From Piscirickettsiaceae bacterium NZ-RLO1 (GTDB taxonomy: Bacteria > Pseudomonadota > Gammaproteobacteria > Piscirickettsiales > Piscirickettsiaceae), in contig LVCQ01000007.1 in assembly GCA_001644975.1 (NCBI GenBank), positions 1 to 45,159 on the forward strand: DNA of 45,159 nucleotides, given 5' to 3'. Numbering within the stretch: position 1 is the first letter of the stretch; each line of letters opens with the position of its first letter. Under the pieces are notes generated by a model. It made no database searches. It was not told the DNA's origin and was given only the letters and a program-made list of their open reading frames with translations. Position numbers and translations under genes: made by a program. Below, one piece after another: positions 1 through 8,766 of this stretch.

Positions 1-145
1 CGGAGGGCGGATACAACCGTTGAGATTATATTTTGATTTCTACGAATAAAGAAGGGGATAAATGTTAGTTTTTGTTAAATCTTTAGAAAGCTTTTTGTAT
101 ATTTATAACGTGTAGAAGTGTAATGTTAGAGTTGGCTGGTAATTT
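1..145. other. Left-edge non-coding stretch
   Basis: No supported gene. The plus frames from the left edge close at positions 36 and 49, so either could be the last codons of a gene outside the window, but nothing favours one of them. The rest is AT-rich and closed in all frames. Confidence 0.4.
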
Positions 146-164
146 AGGCGCTAGTTAAGCGCCT
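146..164. terminator. Short hairpin downstream of suhB
   Basis: AGGCGC (146-151) pairs with GCGCCT (159-164) around a 7-nt loop, just beyond the suhB stop. Neither side has a good T tract, so it is a weak or factor-assisted terminator at best. Confidence 0.35.
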
Positions 165-170
165 GGTATT

Positions 171-965
171 CTATGATTTCTTAGTGTAATGGGGCCGCAG
201 CGTTTGCAATAAGTGTTTTAATGATTTGGGATTGCCTGCCAAAAGTTCGCCTTCACTGATATTAGACTCACCGCCATTTAAATCACTAGCCAGACCACCG
301 GCTTCGCGAACCAGCAACAAACCAGCTTCGATATCCCAGCTTTGTGCACCGAGGGTATAGCTCGCATCGAGGCGTCCTGCGGCAACGTAGGCTAGATCTA
401 GTGCTATAGATCCTGAGCGGCGTAGCGCGACATGCTGCTCATAAAGGCTATGTTGAGAGGCAAAAAAGGTTGCAGCATACTGATCAGTCGCGTGGGTGAG
501 AGAGGTGCTGATCGTGGCACCTTCAAGCTTGTTGCGTTGGCTGACACGAATGCGGTGATCATTGAGCTTTGCACCTTGACCACGTGTTGCTGAGAACAGC
601 TCATCGCGGATGGCATCATAGATGACAGCATGTTCAGTGCGGCCACGGTATTGAATAGCAATAGAAATGCAGAAATTTGGATTGCCATGGATAAAGTTGT
701 TGGTACCGTCTAAAGGGTCGATGATCCATAGATAGTCAGATTCTTGTGACGTTTGACCGCTTTCTTCGCTAAGAATGGTATGCTCTGGGTAAGCTTTTTG
801 AATGGTTTCGATAATAGTGCTTTCTGCACTTTTATCGACATCAGAGACGTAGTTGCCGATGCCTTTTTCGGCGACTTTCAAAGTGTCTAAACGGTCAATA
901 CGTTGTAGCATTAAAGCACCCGCACGGCGTGCAGCGCGCGTGGCGATATTAATAATCGGTTGCAT
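171..965 (-). CDS. suhB: Inositol-1-monophosphatase family protein SuhB
   Basis: This encodes a 264-residue Mg2+-dependent phosphatase of the inositol monophosphatase family. Known family members hydrolyse myo-inositol 1-phosphate, and E. coli SuhB (267 aa) also joins the rRNA antitermination complex. The metal-site signature is complete: Glu67 in SEESG, then WIIDPLDGTNNF with Asp83 and Asp86, and a late WDIEAG motif. The length matches the family. It diverges from trmJ across about 160 bp, keeping the suhB/trmJ adjacency seen in many gammaproteobacteria. The ATG start agrees with the E. coli N terminus. Family assignment is firm; the antitermination role is inferred from E. coli only. Confidence 0.93.
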   Translation of the reverse strand: MQPIINIATRAARRAGALMLQRIDRLDTLKVAEKGIGNYVSDVDKSAESTIIETIQKAYPEHTILSEESGQTSQESDYLWIIDPLDGTNNFIHGNPNFCISIAIQYRGRTEHAVIYDAIRDELFSATRGQGAKLNDHRIRVSQRNKLEGATISTSLTHATDQYAATFFASQHSLYEQHVALRRSGSIALDLAYVAAGRLDASYTLGAQSWDIEAGLLLVREAGGLASDLNGGESNISEGELLAGNPKSLKHLLQTLRPHYTKKS

Positions 966-1011
966 AAAAACTTACCCAGTTATGTTAAAGATCGAATTAA
1001 AAGCCAATAGT

Positions 1012-1041
1012 TTAACAGCTTTTCGCTAAAACCGGTATAGT
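1012..1041 (+). promoter_or_regulatory. Candidate sigma-70 promoter for trmJ
   Basis: TTAACA (1012-1017), an 18-bp spacer and TATAGT (1036-1041) lie 84 bp before the trmJ ATG, in the suhB/trmJ divergent gap. This is a motif match only. Confidence 0.45.
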
Positions 1042-1124
1042 ATATAGTCGGCTTACAGGGTTGTAAGGCAAGTTAGTATTGATTTTAGAGAAATATATGT
1101 GGTGTTAGATTTAGGTTTGAGTTC

Positions 1125-1922
1125 ATGAGTATTTTGCCGAAGGTTCGTATTGTTTTAGTTGAAACGTCTCACTCTGGTAATATTGGTGCGGTTGCCCGGG
1201 CGATGAAAAACATGGGGTTAGGTCGTTTGTATTTAGTGGCTCCAAACGACTTTCCTTCTGATCAGGCCTATGCGCTGTCGTCTCATGCAGAAGATGTCTT
1301 GGATCACGCAGTGATTAGCACGAGTTTGGCAGAAGCGATTGCCGATTGTCAGTTGGTGTTTGGCACCAGTGCGCGCGAGCGTAAAGTGCCTTGGCCTTTA
1401 GAGGTGCCGCGACAGATGGCGCAGCGGGTGATGTCAGAACATAGCCAGCATGAGATTGCGATTGTTTTTGGTCGTGAACGTACGGGTTTAACTAACCAGG
1501 AGTTACAGTGTTGTCATTACCATGTGCATATACCGACAAATGAAGAATATAGTTCATTGAATTTAGCTCAAGCAGTACAGGTGATTGCATATGAGTTGCG
1601 CTTAGCGGCATTAGATCATAATCAGGATGTAAGTAATAACGCTTTGAATAATGATAACAATATAGAGCTAGAGATTATTGAGCAGCCAGAAAAACTACTG
1701 GCAAGCAGTGCACAAATGGAAGGGTTTTATCTGCATTTAGAGAAGTTACTGCGAAAGATTCACTTTCTTGATGAAGCACAGGAAGGCATGTTAATGCTTA
1801 AGCTGCGACGTTTGTATCAGCGTAGTCGAGTGGAAGAAGCAGAAATGCATATTCTGCGCGGTATTTTATCGAAGATGGAACGACGGCTTGATGAGAAAGT
1901 AAAGACAAATGATTTATTTTGA
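1125..1922 (+). CDS. trmJ: tRNA (cytidine/uridine-2'-O-)-methyltransferase TrmJ
   Basis: This is a SPOUT-fold methyltransferase (265 aa) whose family uses S-adenosylmethionine to methylate the 2'-OH of nucleotide 32 in the tRNA anticodon loop. An early VLVETSHSGNIGAVARAMKN segment, FGRERTGLTNQEL near residue 125 and YSSLNLAQAVQVIAYEL near residue 150 are the trefoil-knot cofactor-site motifs. A helical C-terminal extension follows. Its 3' end overlaps iscS by 14 nt, which implies translational coupling. In E. coli trmJ precedes iscR-iscS; here iscR is missing and iscS follows directly. Confidence 0.93.
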   Translation: MSILPKVRIVLVETSHSGNIGAVARAMKNMGLGRLYLVAPNDFPSDQAYALSSHAEDVLDHAVISTSLAEAIADCQLVFGTSARERKVPWPLEVPRQMAQRVMSEHSQHEIAIVFGRERTGLTNQELQCCHYHVHIPTNEEYSSLNLAQAVQVIAYELRLAALDHNQDVSNNALNNDNNIELEIIEQPEKLLASSAQMEGFYLHLEKLLRKIHFLDEAQEGMLMLKLRRLYQRSRVEEAEMHILRGILSKMERRLDEKVKTNDLF

Positions 1923-3120
1923 TTATGCGGCAACGACACCTGTAGACCCTGAGGTTATTCAAGCGATGCAAGAATGTTTAGGGTTAGACGGTGACTTTGC
2001 TAATCCATCTTCATCGCATCGTTTAGGTTGGCTGGCGGCTGAGAAGATCAAGCATGCTCGTGAACAAATTGCCCGTTTGGTTGGCGCTGATAGTAAAGCA
2101 ATTATTTTTACCTCAGGTGCTACAGAAGCGAATAATTTGGCCATTAAAGGTGTATGCGAGGCTTATCAAAAGCGCGGCCGCCATATTATCACCTCGAAAG
2201 CTGAGCATAAATCTGTTTTAGATATGTTTGCTGTATTAGAAAAGCAAGGTTTTGAGGTGACTTATTTAATGCCGAATAGGCAGGGTTTAATTGATCCTGA
2301 GATTTTACAGACTGCTATGCGTGAACAGACTATTCTTGTGTCATTAATGCATGTCAATAATGAGCTCGGTGTCGCTCATGACTTAGTGACATTGGGCACC
2401 ATCGTAAAAGCACACGGGGCAATCTTTCATGTTGATGCTGTGCAGGCGCTCGGAAAGTTACCGATAAATTTAACTGAGTTACCTGTTGATTTAATGTCAT
2501 TTTCCGCCCATAAGTGCTACGGTCCAAAAGGTGTGGGTGCCTTATTTGTGCGTCGCCGCCCTAAAGTACGTCTGCATGCCCAGCAACACGGTGGTGGTCA
2601 TGAATTGGGTTTACGCTCAGGAACGCTGGCAACTCATCAGATTGTTGGTTTTGGTCGGGCCTGCGAGTTGGCAGAAGAAACATTTAATGAAGAGCCGCAA
2701 AGAATAATGGCACTTCGTGAGCAGTTATGGCAAGGTTTAAGTCAATATGATCAAGTGCATTGGAATGGCCAAGGGGCATTGATGCAGGCGCCAGGTATCC
2801 TGAGTGTAAGCTTTGCTGGTGTGGATGGGGAATCTTTATTGGCTTGCCTGCCTGAACTGGCAGTAAGTCAAGGTTCTGCGTGTAATTCGACCACTGTTGA
2901 AATTTCTCATGTGTTAGCGGCGATCGGCATGCCGGCTGAGCGAGCTCATAGCACACTGCGATTTTCACTTGGGCGCTATAGTACGCTTGTTGAAGTCGAG
3001 CAGGTGATTGAGCAAGTTGGCCGTGCGTTAACCCATTTGCGTAAACTATCACCCACCTGGCAAGCACAAGAGGTAGGGGCTGACCCAGCTTTGCTGCCTT
3101 GGGGGCGTTATGTTGAATAA
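1909..3120 (+). CDS. iscS: Cysteine desulfurase IscS
   Basis: This is a class V aminotransferase-fold, PLP-dependent cysteine desulfurase (403 aa; E. coli IscS 404), which takes sulfur from L-cysteine for Fe-S clusters, thiouridine and other sulfur transfers. YFDYAATTPVD opens the protein. The PLP lysine is Lys202 in SFSAHKCYGPKG, and the persulfide cysteine is Cys325 in GSACNS on the mobile loop. It overlaps trmJ upstream by 14 nt and the IscU-like gene downstream by 11 nt. No iscR, iscA, hscBA or fdx lies alongside. Being next to a tRNA-modification gene could also suit a role in tRNA thiolation. Confidence 0.95.
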   Translation: MIYFDYAATTPVDPEVIQAMQECLGLDGDFANPSSSHRLGWLAAEKIKHAREQIARLVGADSKAIIFTSGATEANNLAIKGVCEAYQKRGRHIITSKAEHKSVLDMFAVLEKQGFEVTYLMPNRQGLIDPEILQTAMREQTILVSLMHVNNELGVAHDLVTLGTIVKAHGAIFHVDAVQALGKLPINLTELPVDLMSFSAHKCYGPKGVGALFVRRRPKVRLHAQQHGGGHELGLRSGTLATHQIVGFGRACELAEETFNEEPQRIMALREQLWQGLSQYDQVHWNGQGALMQAPGILSVSFAGVDGESLLACLPELAVSQGSACNSTTVEISHVLAAIGMPAERAHSTLRFSLGRYSTLVEVEQVIEQVGRALTHLRKLSPTWQAQEVGADPALLPWGRYVE

Positions 3121-3469
3121 GGCTATTTTATATTATTTACAGCAAGATCAGTTTGTTGGTGAGCTTGTTGAGAGCAGTAATACTGTAAAAGTTTATTTGG
3201 GGCGGCCTGAAGCAGACTGTTTCGTGTTGAGTCTTCAACATGATAGTAAGCACGTGACAGCAATACGCTTTTTGGCACAAGGGAGTCCTGTGCTGATTGC
3301 TAGCTGTGCTTATGTGAGTGAGCAATTGCATGAGGGGGCTTTGGAGTTGCTAAATACGCTAGATTCTAAGCAGCTTGTAGCATATTTTTCTCTTGGTAAT
3401 AAAGATATTTCTAAGGCGGTTTTGGTTGAAAATGCGTTAAAGCAGCTGCATCGACAATTAGCCTTATAG
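3110..3469 (+). CDS. Degenerate IscU/NifU-N-like protein
   Basis: This 119-residue protein overlaps the iscS 3' end by 11 nt and follows the layout of the IscU scaffold (NifU N-terminal domain). Aligned by eye to IscU, Cys37 is kept but the neighbouring Asp39 is Val. The second ligand cysteine of the GCGSAIAS motif is Ser59 in QGSPVLIAS. The third, in the HCS motif, is replaced in NKDISKAV. One unrelated Cys66 is present. With only one of the three scaffold cysteines it is unlikely to assemble a [2Fe-2S] cluster as IscU does. A sulfur-acceptor or IscS-partner role is possible. The fold assignment rests on motif spacing and context. Confidence 0.7.
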   Translation: MLNKAILYYLQQDQFVGELVESSNTVKVYLGRPEADCFVLSLQHDSKHVTAIRFLAQGSPVLIASCAYVSEQLHEGALELLNTLDSKQLVAYFSLGNKDISKAVLVENALKQLHRQLAL

Positions 3470-3564
3470 AATTATCTTTAATGAATACCTTCACTAATAA
3501 GGTGTTATTTGCGACAATAGCGCCGTAATATCGTTTTAATCTAAATAAAGTAAGGAGCCTAAGC

Positions 3565-3993
3565 ATGGCAATAGAACGTACACTTTCAATCATTAAGCCT
3601 GATGCCGTTGCCAAAAATGTGATTGGTGAGATTTACGCACGTTTTGAGAAAGCAGGCTTGAAAGTGGTTGCGGCGAAGATGACGCATTTAACTGAAGAAG
3701 AAGCGGGTGAGTTTTATGCCGTTCATAAAGCACGTCCATTTTTTGGTGCTTTGGTTGAGTTTATGACTTCAGGCCCTGTTATGGTGCAAGTGCTTGAAGG
3801 TGAAAATGCAGTTCTGATTCATCGTGATATTATGGGAGCGACGAATCCAGCTGATGCAGTAGCGGGCACGATTCGTGCTGATTTTGCCGAGAGTATCGAT
3901 GAGAATGCGGTGCACGGTTCTGATGCAATTGAGACTGCAGCACAAGAGATTAACTTTTTCTTTGATGGGAAAGTTTGTGCACGTACTCGATAA
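3565..3993 (+). CDS. ndk: Nucleoside diphosphate kinase
   Basis: This enzyme (142 aa; E. coli Ndk 143) moves the gamma phosphate of ATP to NDPs through a phosphohistidine, balancing the nucleotide pools. The N-terminal [12 protein letters not shown] and the active-site histidine in NAVHGSDA near residue 116 are both intact. AAGGAG lies 7 nt before the ATG. It is separated from the IscU-like gene by 95 bp and followed by a strong terminator, so it is probably monocistronic. Confidence 0.97.
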   Translation: MAIERTLSIIKPDAVAKNVIGEIYARFEKAGLKVVAAKMTHLTEEEAGEFYAVHKARPFFGALVEFMTSGPVMVQVLEGENAVLIHRDIMGATNPADAVAGTIRADFAESIDENAVHGSDAIETAAQEINFFFDGKVCARTR

Positions 3994-4027
3994 GTGAGTC
4001 ATATAATTTTTGAGTTTTAATAAACTC

Positions 4028-4069
4028 AGCCCAGAGGGATGTATAATGCTTCTGGGCTTTATTTATTTT
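4028..4069 (+). terminator. Intrinsic terminator after ndk
   Basis: The 8-bp stem AGCCCAGA (4028-4035) / TCTGGGCT (4051-4058) is followed by a T-rich run to about 4069. Confidence 0.85.
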
Positions 4070-4123
4070 ATTTGGCCTTATTTTTCATTTGTAACGTAAT
4101 AGATAGATTTTTAGAGTGAGATC

Positions 4124-5254
4124 ATGCAAGCGACTGCTGTAACAACGCAAAAAGTGAATTTATTAAATTTAGATCGAGTCGGTCTACAACAGTTCTTTCA
4201 GAGCATCGGTGAGAAGCCATTTCGCGCTCGTCAAGTATTGCAGTGGATTCATCAGCGTGGTGTGGTTAATTTTGATGAAATGACTGACTTAAGTAAGGCC
4301 TTGCGTGGACGTTTGCACGAGAGTGCTGAAATAGTCGCGCCCAAAGTGGTGTTTGATAAAGTCTCAGCTGATGGCACACGTAAATGGTTGATTCAATTGC
4401 CAGAGGGTAACTGTATTGAGACTGTTTTTATTCCAGAAGGTAAGCGAGGGACCTTGTGTGTGTCATCTCAGGTGGGCTGTGCGTTAAATTGTACGTTTTG
4501 TTCGACGGCCACTCAGGGTTTTAACCGTAATTTGAGTGTGAATGAAATTATTGGTCAAGTATGGGTGGCCAAACATGCTTTAGAAAAAAATATTGATGTG
4601 CAAAAGTTACCGGATCAGCGTGTGTTAACGAATGTGGTGATGATGGGAATGGGCGAGCCCTTATTAAATTTTGATGCGGTGATGAGCGCGATGAGTTTAA
4701 TGATGGATGATTATGCCTATGGTCTATCAAAGCGTCGTGTCACTTTAAGTACCTCAGGAGTTGTTCCTGCGTTGTATGAAATGAAAAAGCATAGTGATGC
4801 CGCATTAGCGGTGTCTTTACATGCGCCGAATGATGAGTTGCGTAATCAAATTGTACCTATTAATAAAAAATACCCTATTGCTGAGCTATTAAAAGCCTGT
4901 GAGAATTATATTCATGGACGTCCTCATGCCAAAGTGACAATAGAATATGTGATGTTGCAGGAAGTCAATGATAGTTTAGAGCATGCTAAAGAGCTTGCTG
5001 AGGTGTTAAAAACATTGCCTTGTAAGATTAATTTGATTCCATTTAACCCGTTTCCAGGGACGCGTTATCAGCGTTCTAGCCGTAATCGGATTGTACGGTT
5101 TCAAAACTATCTGCTAGAAAAGGAATTTATTGTCACGGTCAGAAAAACACGTGGTGATGATATTGACGCAGCGTGTGGGCAATTGGCGGGTGATTTTACT
5201 GATAAAACACGTCGTCGTGAACGCTTACAGGTTAAACAGCAGGAGGTGGTGTGA
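4124..5254 (+). CDS. rlmN: 23S rRNA/tRNA adenine-C2 methyltransferase RlmN
   Basis: This is a radical-SAM enzyme (376 aa; E. coli 384) that methylates C2 of A2503 in 23S rRNA and A37 in some tRNAs. The [4Fe-4S] motif CALNCTFC (CxxxCxxC) sits near residue 125. The two further catalytic cysteines are in GTLCVSSQ and [18 protein letters not shown] is the expected radical-SAM glycine-rich motif. It begins the rlmN-pilF-rodZ-hisS-yfgM-bamB-der run and overlaps pilF by 4 nt (GTGA). Confidence 0.96.
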   Translation: MQATAVTTQKVNLLNLDRVGLQQFFQSIGEKPFRARQVLQWIHQRGVVNFDEMTDLSKALRGRLHESAEIVAPKVVFDKVSADGTRKWLIQLPEGNCIETVFIPEGKRGTLCVSSQVGCALNCTFCSTATQGFNRNLSVNEIIGQVWVAKHALEKNIDVQKLPDQRVLTNVVMMGMGEPLLNFDAVMSAMSLMMDDYAYGLSKRRVTLSTSGVVPALYEMKKHSDAALAVSLHAPNDELRNQIVPINKKYPIAELLKACENYIHGRPHAKVTIEYVMLQEVNDSLEHAKELAEVLKTLPCKINLIPFNPFPGTRYQRSSRNRIVRFQNYLLEKEFIVTVRKTRGDDIDAACGQLAGDFTDKTRRRERLQVKQQEVV

Positions 5255-5964
5255 CGGCGCGCCGTTGTCTTGCTTTAATTTTTATTTTTACTAATTTATT
5301 AAGTTTAACGAGTTGCACTCAACAGACGACGGTGTTACATCAGTCAGAGTCATTGTATGGAGTGAGCACGGTAAAGCCAGATAAATCGCAAGCGGCGCAC
5401 TATAATGTGCAATTGGGGCTTGCTTATTTAAAAGCAGGGGACCTTAGGCGAGCGCAGTATAAACTAAGTAAGGCGATTAAGCTGGATCCTCATCGTGCTG
5501 AAGTGCACTATGCTTTTGCGTATTATTTAGAAATTGTTGGAGAATTTGACAATGCGCAGCAAGAGTATTTAACTGCGCTGAATATTGCGCCTGATGATCC
5601 TAAAGTATTAAATAATTATGGTGCATTTTTATGCCGACAGGGACAGGTGGATAAGTCGCTGCGTTATTTATTGGCAGCGGCCGAGCATATAGAGTATTTA
5701 GATCGTGCAGGTAGTTATGAGAATGCAGGTCTGTGTGCGCTAAAAATCGATGAATTAAAGTCTGCACAGCATTATTTAATGCAGGGGTTACAGTTGGCTC
5801 CGCATAATGATAGGGTGCGCTGGGCATTGATTAAAATTTCAAATCAACAAGGACAGGACCAACAGACCTTGGTATTATTAAAACGCTATTTATTAGCGCA
5901 GCCTGATGATAGAAATGCACAACGCTTATTGCAGCAGCTGCAGGTGAAGTCTGGGTCTGATTAG
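5251..5964 (+). CDS. pilF: Type IV pilus biogenesis lipoprotein PilF/PilW (TPR)
   Basis: This 237-residue lipoprotein has a signal peptide ending in the lipobox LTSC (Cys22) and then tandem TPR helices from about residue 50 ([20 protein letters not shown], then two or three similar units). In Pseudomonas PilF and Neisseria PilW it is the outer-membrane pilotin that lets the PilQ secretin multimerise. The start is a GTG overlapping the rlmN stop, with AGGAGG at 5241-5246. Its place between rlmN and rodZ is conserved. No other pilus gene is in the window. Confidence 0.88.
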   Translation: MTARRCLALIFIFTNLLSLTSCTQQTTVLHQSESLYGVSTVKPDKSQAAHYNVQLGLAYLKAGDLRRAQYKLSKAIKLDPHRAEVHYAFAYYLEIVGEFDNAQQEYLTALNIAPDDPKVLNNYGAFLCRQGQVDKSLRYLLAAAEHIEYLDRAGSYENAGLCALKIDELKSAQHYLMQGLQLAPHNDRVRWALIKISNQQGQDQQTLVLLKRYLLAQPDDRNAQRLLQQLQVKSGSD

Positions 5965-6037
5965 CCAGGTAAACGTTAATACTATATTTTTAGTTTTATT
6001 TATTAAAGATGGCTAGGTCGTTCAAGGTGGTTAAATT

Positions 6038-6921
6038 ATGTCTGATGAAGTGAAGAGAAAGACAGAGCTTAATTTAGGTGAGCTTTTACAGCGCGCTCGT
6101 TGCAATAAAAACTTAACACGAGAGCAAGCGGCACGGCAGCTTCATATCCAGCCGCAAATACTGATGCTATTTGAGCACAACGACTTTAAACAATTTAACT
6201 TGCCAGAACACTTTATCATTGAATATCTGACGAATTATGCGAGTCTGCTTGATTTAGATGCTAACGCAGTGGTTGCTATTTATCGTCAGGGAGGCGTTGT
6301 TGATCTAGCGGCGGCCCCTGGTGATAAAAAGCCAGTGACAGATTTAACTGTAGGGGTTAAAAGTGCAGTTAATCATCAGCGTAATAATATTATTAGCCAG
6401 AAGGGTGATGTTAAACTCCCTACGAGGGCACCCGAATCAGCACTCAGCATTAACAATACAAAAAATTTCAAGCAATCAGAACGGCCTAGGTTATCTGCAC
6501 GCAAAAGCCAGCATGCAGAGCGTTTATTATCACCACATGAAAAAATATCTGCACATTGCCAAGAGCAGTCGTTTGAGGGGTTGGTTATGCAAAGTGAAGT
6601 GCGTCAAACAGACCCGGGTAGAAAAGGTCGTAGTGTATTGAGTTTGGGGCTGAATCTGTTGATTTTGATTATTGTTATCACAGTGGCTTTTCTTTGGTAT
6701 AAAAACCAAATTAGTCAATTAAGCCCGGCGACGACAGTAAGTTCGAAAAAAATGATCAATCTGCAAACCAATTAGCGCCTTTTGCAAAGCCTAGCCTGGC
6801 TGAACAACAAGCGGCTGAAAAAGCGCAATTAGAGCAACGGCTTCATAGTAATGAGGCCATGGCTGCACAATATAAGATACTAAAAGTGCCACCCCAAGCT
6901 CAAGAGCAAGAACAGTCATAG
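6038..6921 (+). CDS. rodZ: RodZ-like cytoskeletal HTH membrane protein, frame broken at an A7 tract
   Basis: RodZ is a bitopic inner-membrane protein that links MreB to the elongation machinery. A Cro/CI-type helix-turn-helix (about residues 12-80, LGELLQRARCNKNLTREQAA) is followed by a polar linker and a transmembrane helix near residues 205-225. The frame opened at 6038 stops at 6775. A -1 shift at the A7 tract (6746-6752, codons AAA AAA ATG) continues 56 more codons to the TAG at 6919-6921, giving about 294 residues. The periplasmic tail is Ala/Gln-rich and shows no DUF4115 domain, so this RodZ is short even when joined. The HTH and place in the operon make the family assignment good; the true C terminus is uncertain. 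Confidence 0.78.
6746..6752 (+). other. A7 tract where the rodZ frame breaks
   Basis: Seven A residues form an A AAA AAA slippery heptamer in register with the rodZ codons. One more A, or -1 slippage, joins the two reading frames. Confidence 0.6.
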
Positions 6922-7000
6922 CTATATTACAGTTATATGTTTTATATTAAATTTTATTAAAATAATTGAATAAATAGATTAATTGAAAGGAGATAGTACG

Positions 7001-7375
7001 ATGAAACACTCTTCTGCATTTTTAACGTTGGTTGAGCAAGTGCGTAGTTCTGTGTCTGAGGTTTCTATTGAGAATGTGTGTGATTATATCAATGAGCACG
7101 TTGATTTTCAGCTGATTGATGTGCGCGAGTCAGATGAAGTGAGTGCTGGAAAAATTAAAGGGGCACGTGTATTGAGTAAAGGGATTATTGAGCGGGATAT
7201 CGAAAGGCTTATTCCTGATGTGAACACCCATATTGTTTTATATTGTGGTGGTGGCTATCGTTCTGCATTGGCAGCTGAGAATTTACAGCGCATGGGCTAT
7301 CTGCATGTGGAGTCAATGATTGGTGGCTTTAAAGCATGGCAACAGGCGCATTATGAGACTGAATCTACACGCTGA
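7001..7375 (+). CDS. Single-domain rhodanese-like sulfurtransferase
   Basis: This 124-residue protein is one rhodanese domain. It has DVRESDEVSAGKIKGA and the active-site loop YCGGGYRS, whose cysteine would carry the persulfide, so it should move sulfane sulfur in the cytoplasm; the acceptor is unknown. The ATG at 7001 is preferred to an in-frame TTG at 6983 because AAAGGAG (6986-6992) sits correctly before it. It occupies the position that ispG holds in many relatives, between rodZ and hisS. No targeting signal is seen. Confidence 0.88.
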   Translation: MKHSSAFLTLVEQVRSSVSEVSIENVCDYINEHVDFQLIDVRESDEVSAGKIKGARVLSKGIIERDIERLIPDVNTHIVLYCGGGYRSALAAENLQRMGYLHVESMIGGFKAWQQAHYETESTR

Positions 7376-7474
7376 CTGAGCTTAAGAAATTGAAGTGGTG
7401 TGAATTGATAGTATTAGGTTTTAACTTGTTTTATTTGTTATGATAGCGGGCAGTAAAAGTGTTTGAGGTGAAAA

Positions 7475-8752
7475 ATGGCTAAAGGTATCCAGGCAATTCG
7501 TGGGATGAATGACATCTTGCCGACAGAATCAGCGTATTGGCAGTGGCTAGAAGCGGCTATACGCGATACGGTGAATGCTTATGGGTATCAAGAAATTCGT
7601 TTCCCTATCGTTGAAAAAACTGATCTTTTTGTGCGTAGTATTGGTGAAGCGACGGATGTTGTTGAAAAAGAAATGTACACGTTTGAGGATAAAGGTGGTG
7701 ACAGTATTACCTTAAGGCCTGAAGGAACGGCTAGTTGTGTGCGGGCAGCACTACAGCATGGCCTACTGTATAATCAACAGCAAAAACTATGGTATTTAGG
7801 GCCGATGTTTCGTTATGAACGCCCCCAAAAGGGGCGTTATCGCCAGTTTCATCAGTTTGGTGTTGAAGTGTTTGGTTATTGCCAAGCAGAACTCGATGCT
7901 GAGGTGATTTTGTTAAGTGCACATTTATTTAAACGTGTTGGGGTTTTTGATCAGCTGACCCTGCATATTAATTCACTGGGTACGCCTGCGGAGCGCTTAG
8001 CTCATAAAGTGGCATTGGTGAACTATTTAAAAGAAAATCAAGCTGCTCTTGATGAAGATAGCCAGCATCGTTTAGCGAAAAACCCATTGAGGATTTTAGA
8101 TAGTAAAAACCCGCTGATGCAGGAGATGATTGCGGCTGCACCGCGCTTATTAGATTATCTTGGTGAAGAGTCTCTTGCACACTTTGAGCGCTTAAAAGAA
8201 TTATTGGCCGTTGCAGGGTTATCTTATCAAGTTAATCCATGCTTGGTGCGTGGCTTAGATTACTATTCTCGCACTGTCTTTGAGTGGATGACTGATCGCC
8301 TGGGAGCGCAAGCGACGATCTGTGCGGGTGGGCGTTATGATGGTTTGGTTGAGCAATTTGGCGGTAAACCAACGTCTGCAGTGGGGTTTGGTTTAGGCAT
8401 AGAGCGCTTGTTATTACTTATTGAGACATTAGGGAAAAAGCCGGCAGTGTTGGTATCACCGCATATTTACTGTATTGCAACAGGGAAAAGAGAGATGGCG
8501 CAAGTGGTAGTATTAGCAGAAGGGCTACGTAGCCAGTTGCCGGATTTGCGTATTTTAAGTCATGGTGATCAAGGAAGCTTGAAAAGCCAGTTTAAAAAAG
8601 CAGATAAGTCGATGGCGCAGTTAGCTTTAATTGTTGGTGAAGATGAGCTAGCAAAAGAGTGTGTTACGATTAAATTTTTACGTGAGCCGCGTGAGCAAGT
8701 GTCCTGTGCACAAGGCGAGCTTATGACAACAATAGAAACACTATTAAAATAA
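7475..8752 (+). CDS. hisS: Histidyl-tRNA synthetase
   Basis: This class II aminoacyl-tRNA synthetase (425 aa; E. coli 424) charges tRNA-His. It opens with IQAIRGMNDILPTES. Motif 2 is FRYERPQKGRYRQFHQFG near residue 112. The histidine-specific LVRGLDYYSRTVFEW and the motif 3 segment GFGLGIERLLLL follow. The last ~100 residues fit the anticodon-binding domain. GAGGTG precedes the ATG, and yfgM follows after 14 nt. Confidence 0.97.
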   Translation: MAKGIQAIRGMNDILPTESAYWQWLEAAIRDTVNAYGYQEIRFPIVEKTDLFVRSIGEATDVVEKEMYTFEDKGGDSITLRPEGTASCVRAALQHGLLYNQQQKLWYLGPMFRYERPQKGRYRQFHQFGVEVFGYCQAELDAEVILLSAHLFKRVGVFDQLTLHINSLGTPAERLAHKVALVNYLKENQAALDEDSQHRLAKNPLRILDSKNPLMQEMIAAAPRLLDYLGEESLAHFERLKELLAVAGLSYQVNPCLVRGLDYYSRTVFEWMTDRLGAQATICAGGRYDGLVEQFGGKPTSAVGFGLGIERLLLLIETLGKKPAVLVSPHIYCIATGKREMAQVVVLAEGLRSQLPDLRILSHGDQGSLKSQFKKADKSMAQLALIVGEDELAKECVTIKFLREPREQVSCAQGELMTTIETLLK

Positions 8753-8766
8753 AAGAGGTGTAAATA

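Noticed and set aside
1-49. Possible 3' end of a plus-strand gene at the left edge
   Set aside because: Two frames stay open for only 11-15 codons; there is no way to choose between them or to tell them from chance.
2684-3067. Minus-strand 127-codon frame inside iscS
   Set aside because: Lies fully within an intact conserved gene, has no recognisable domain.
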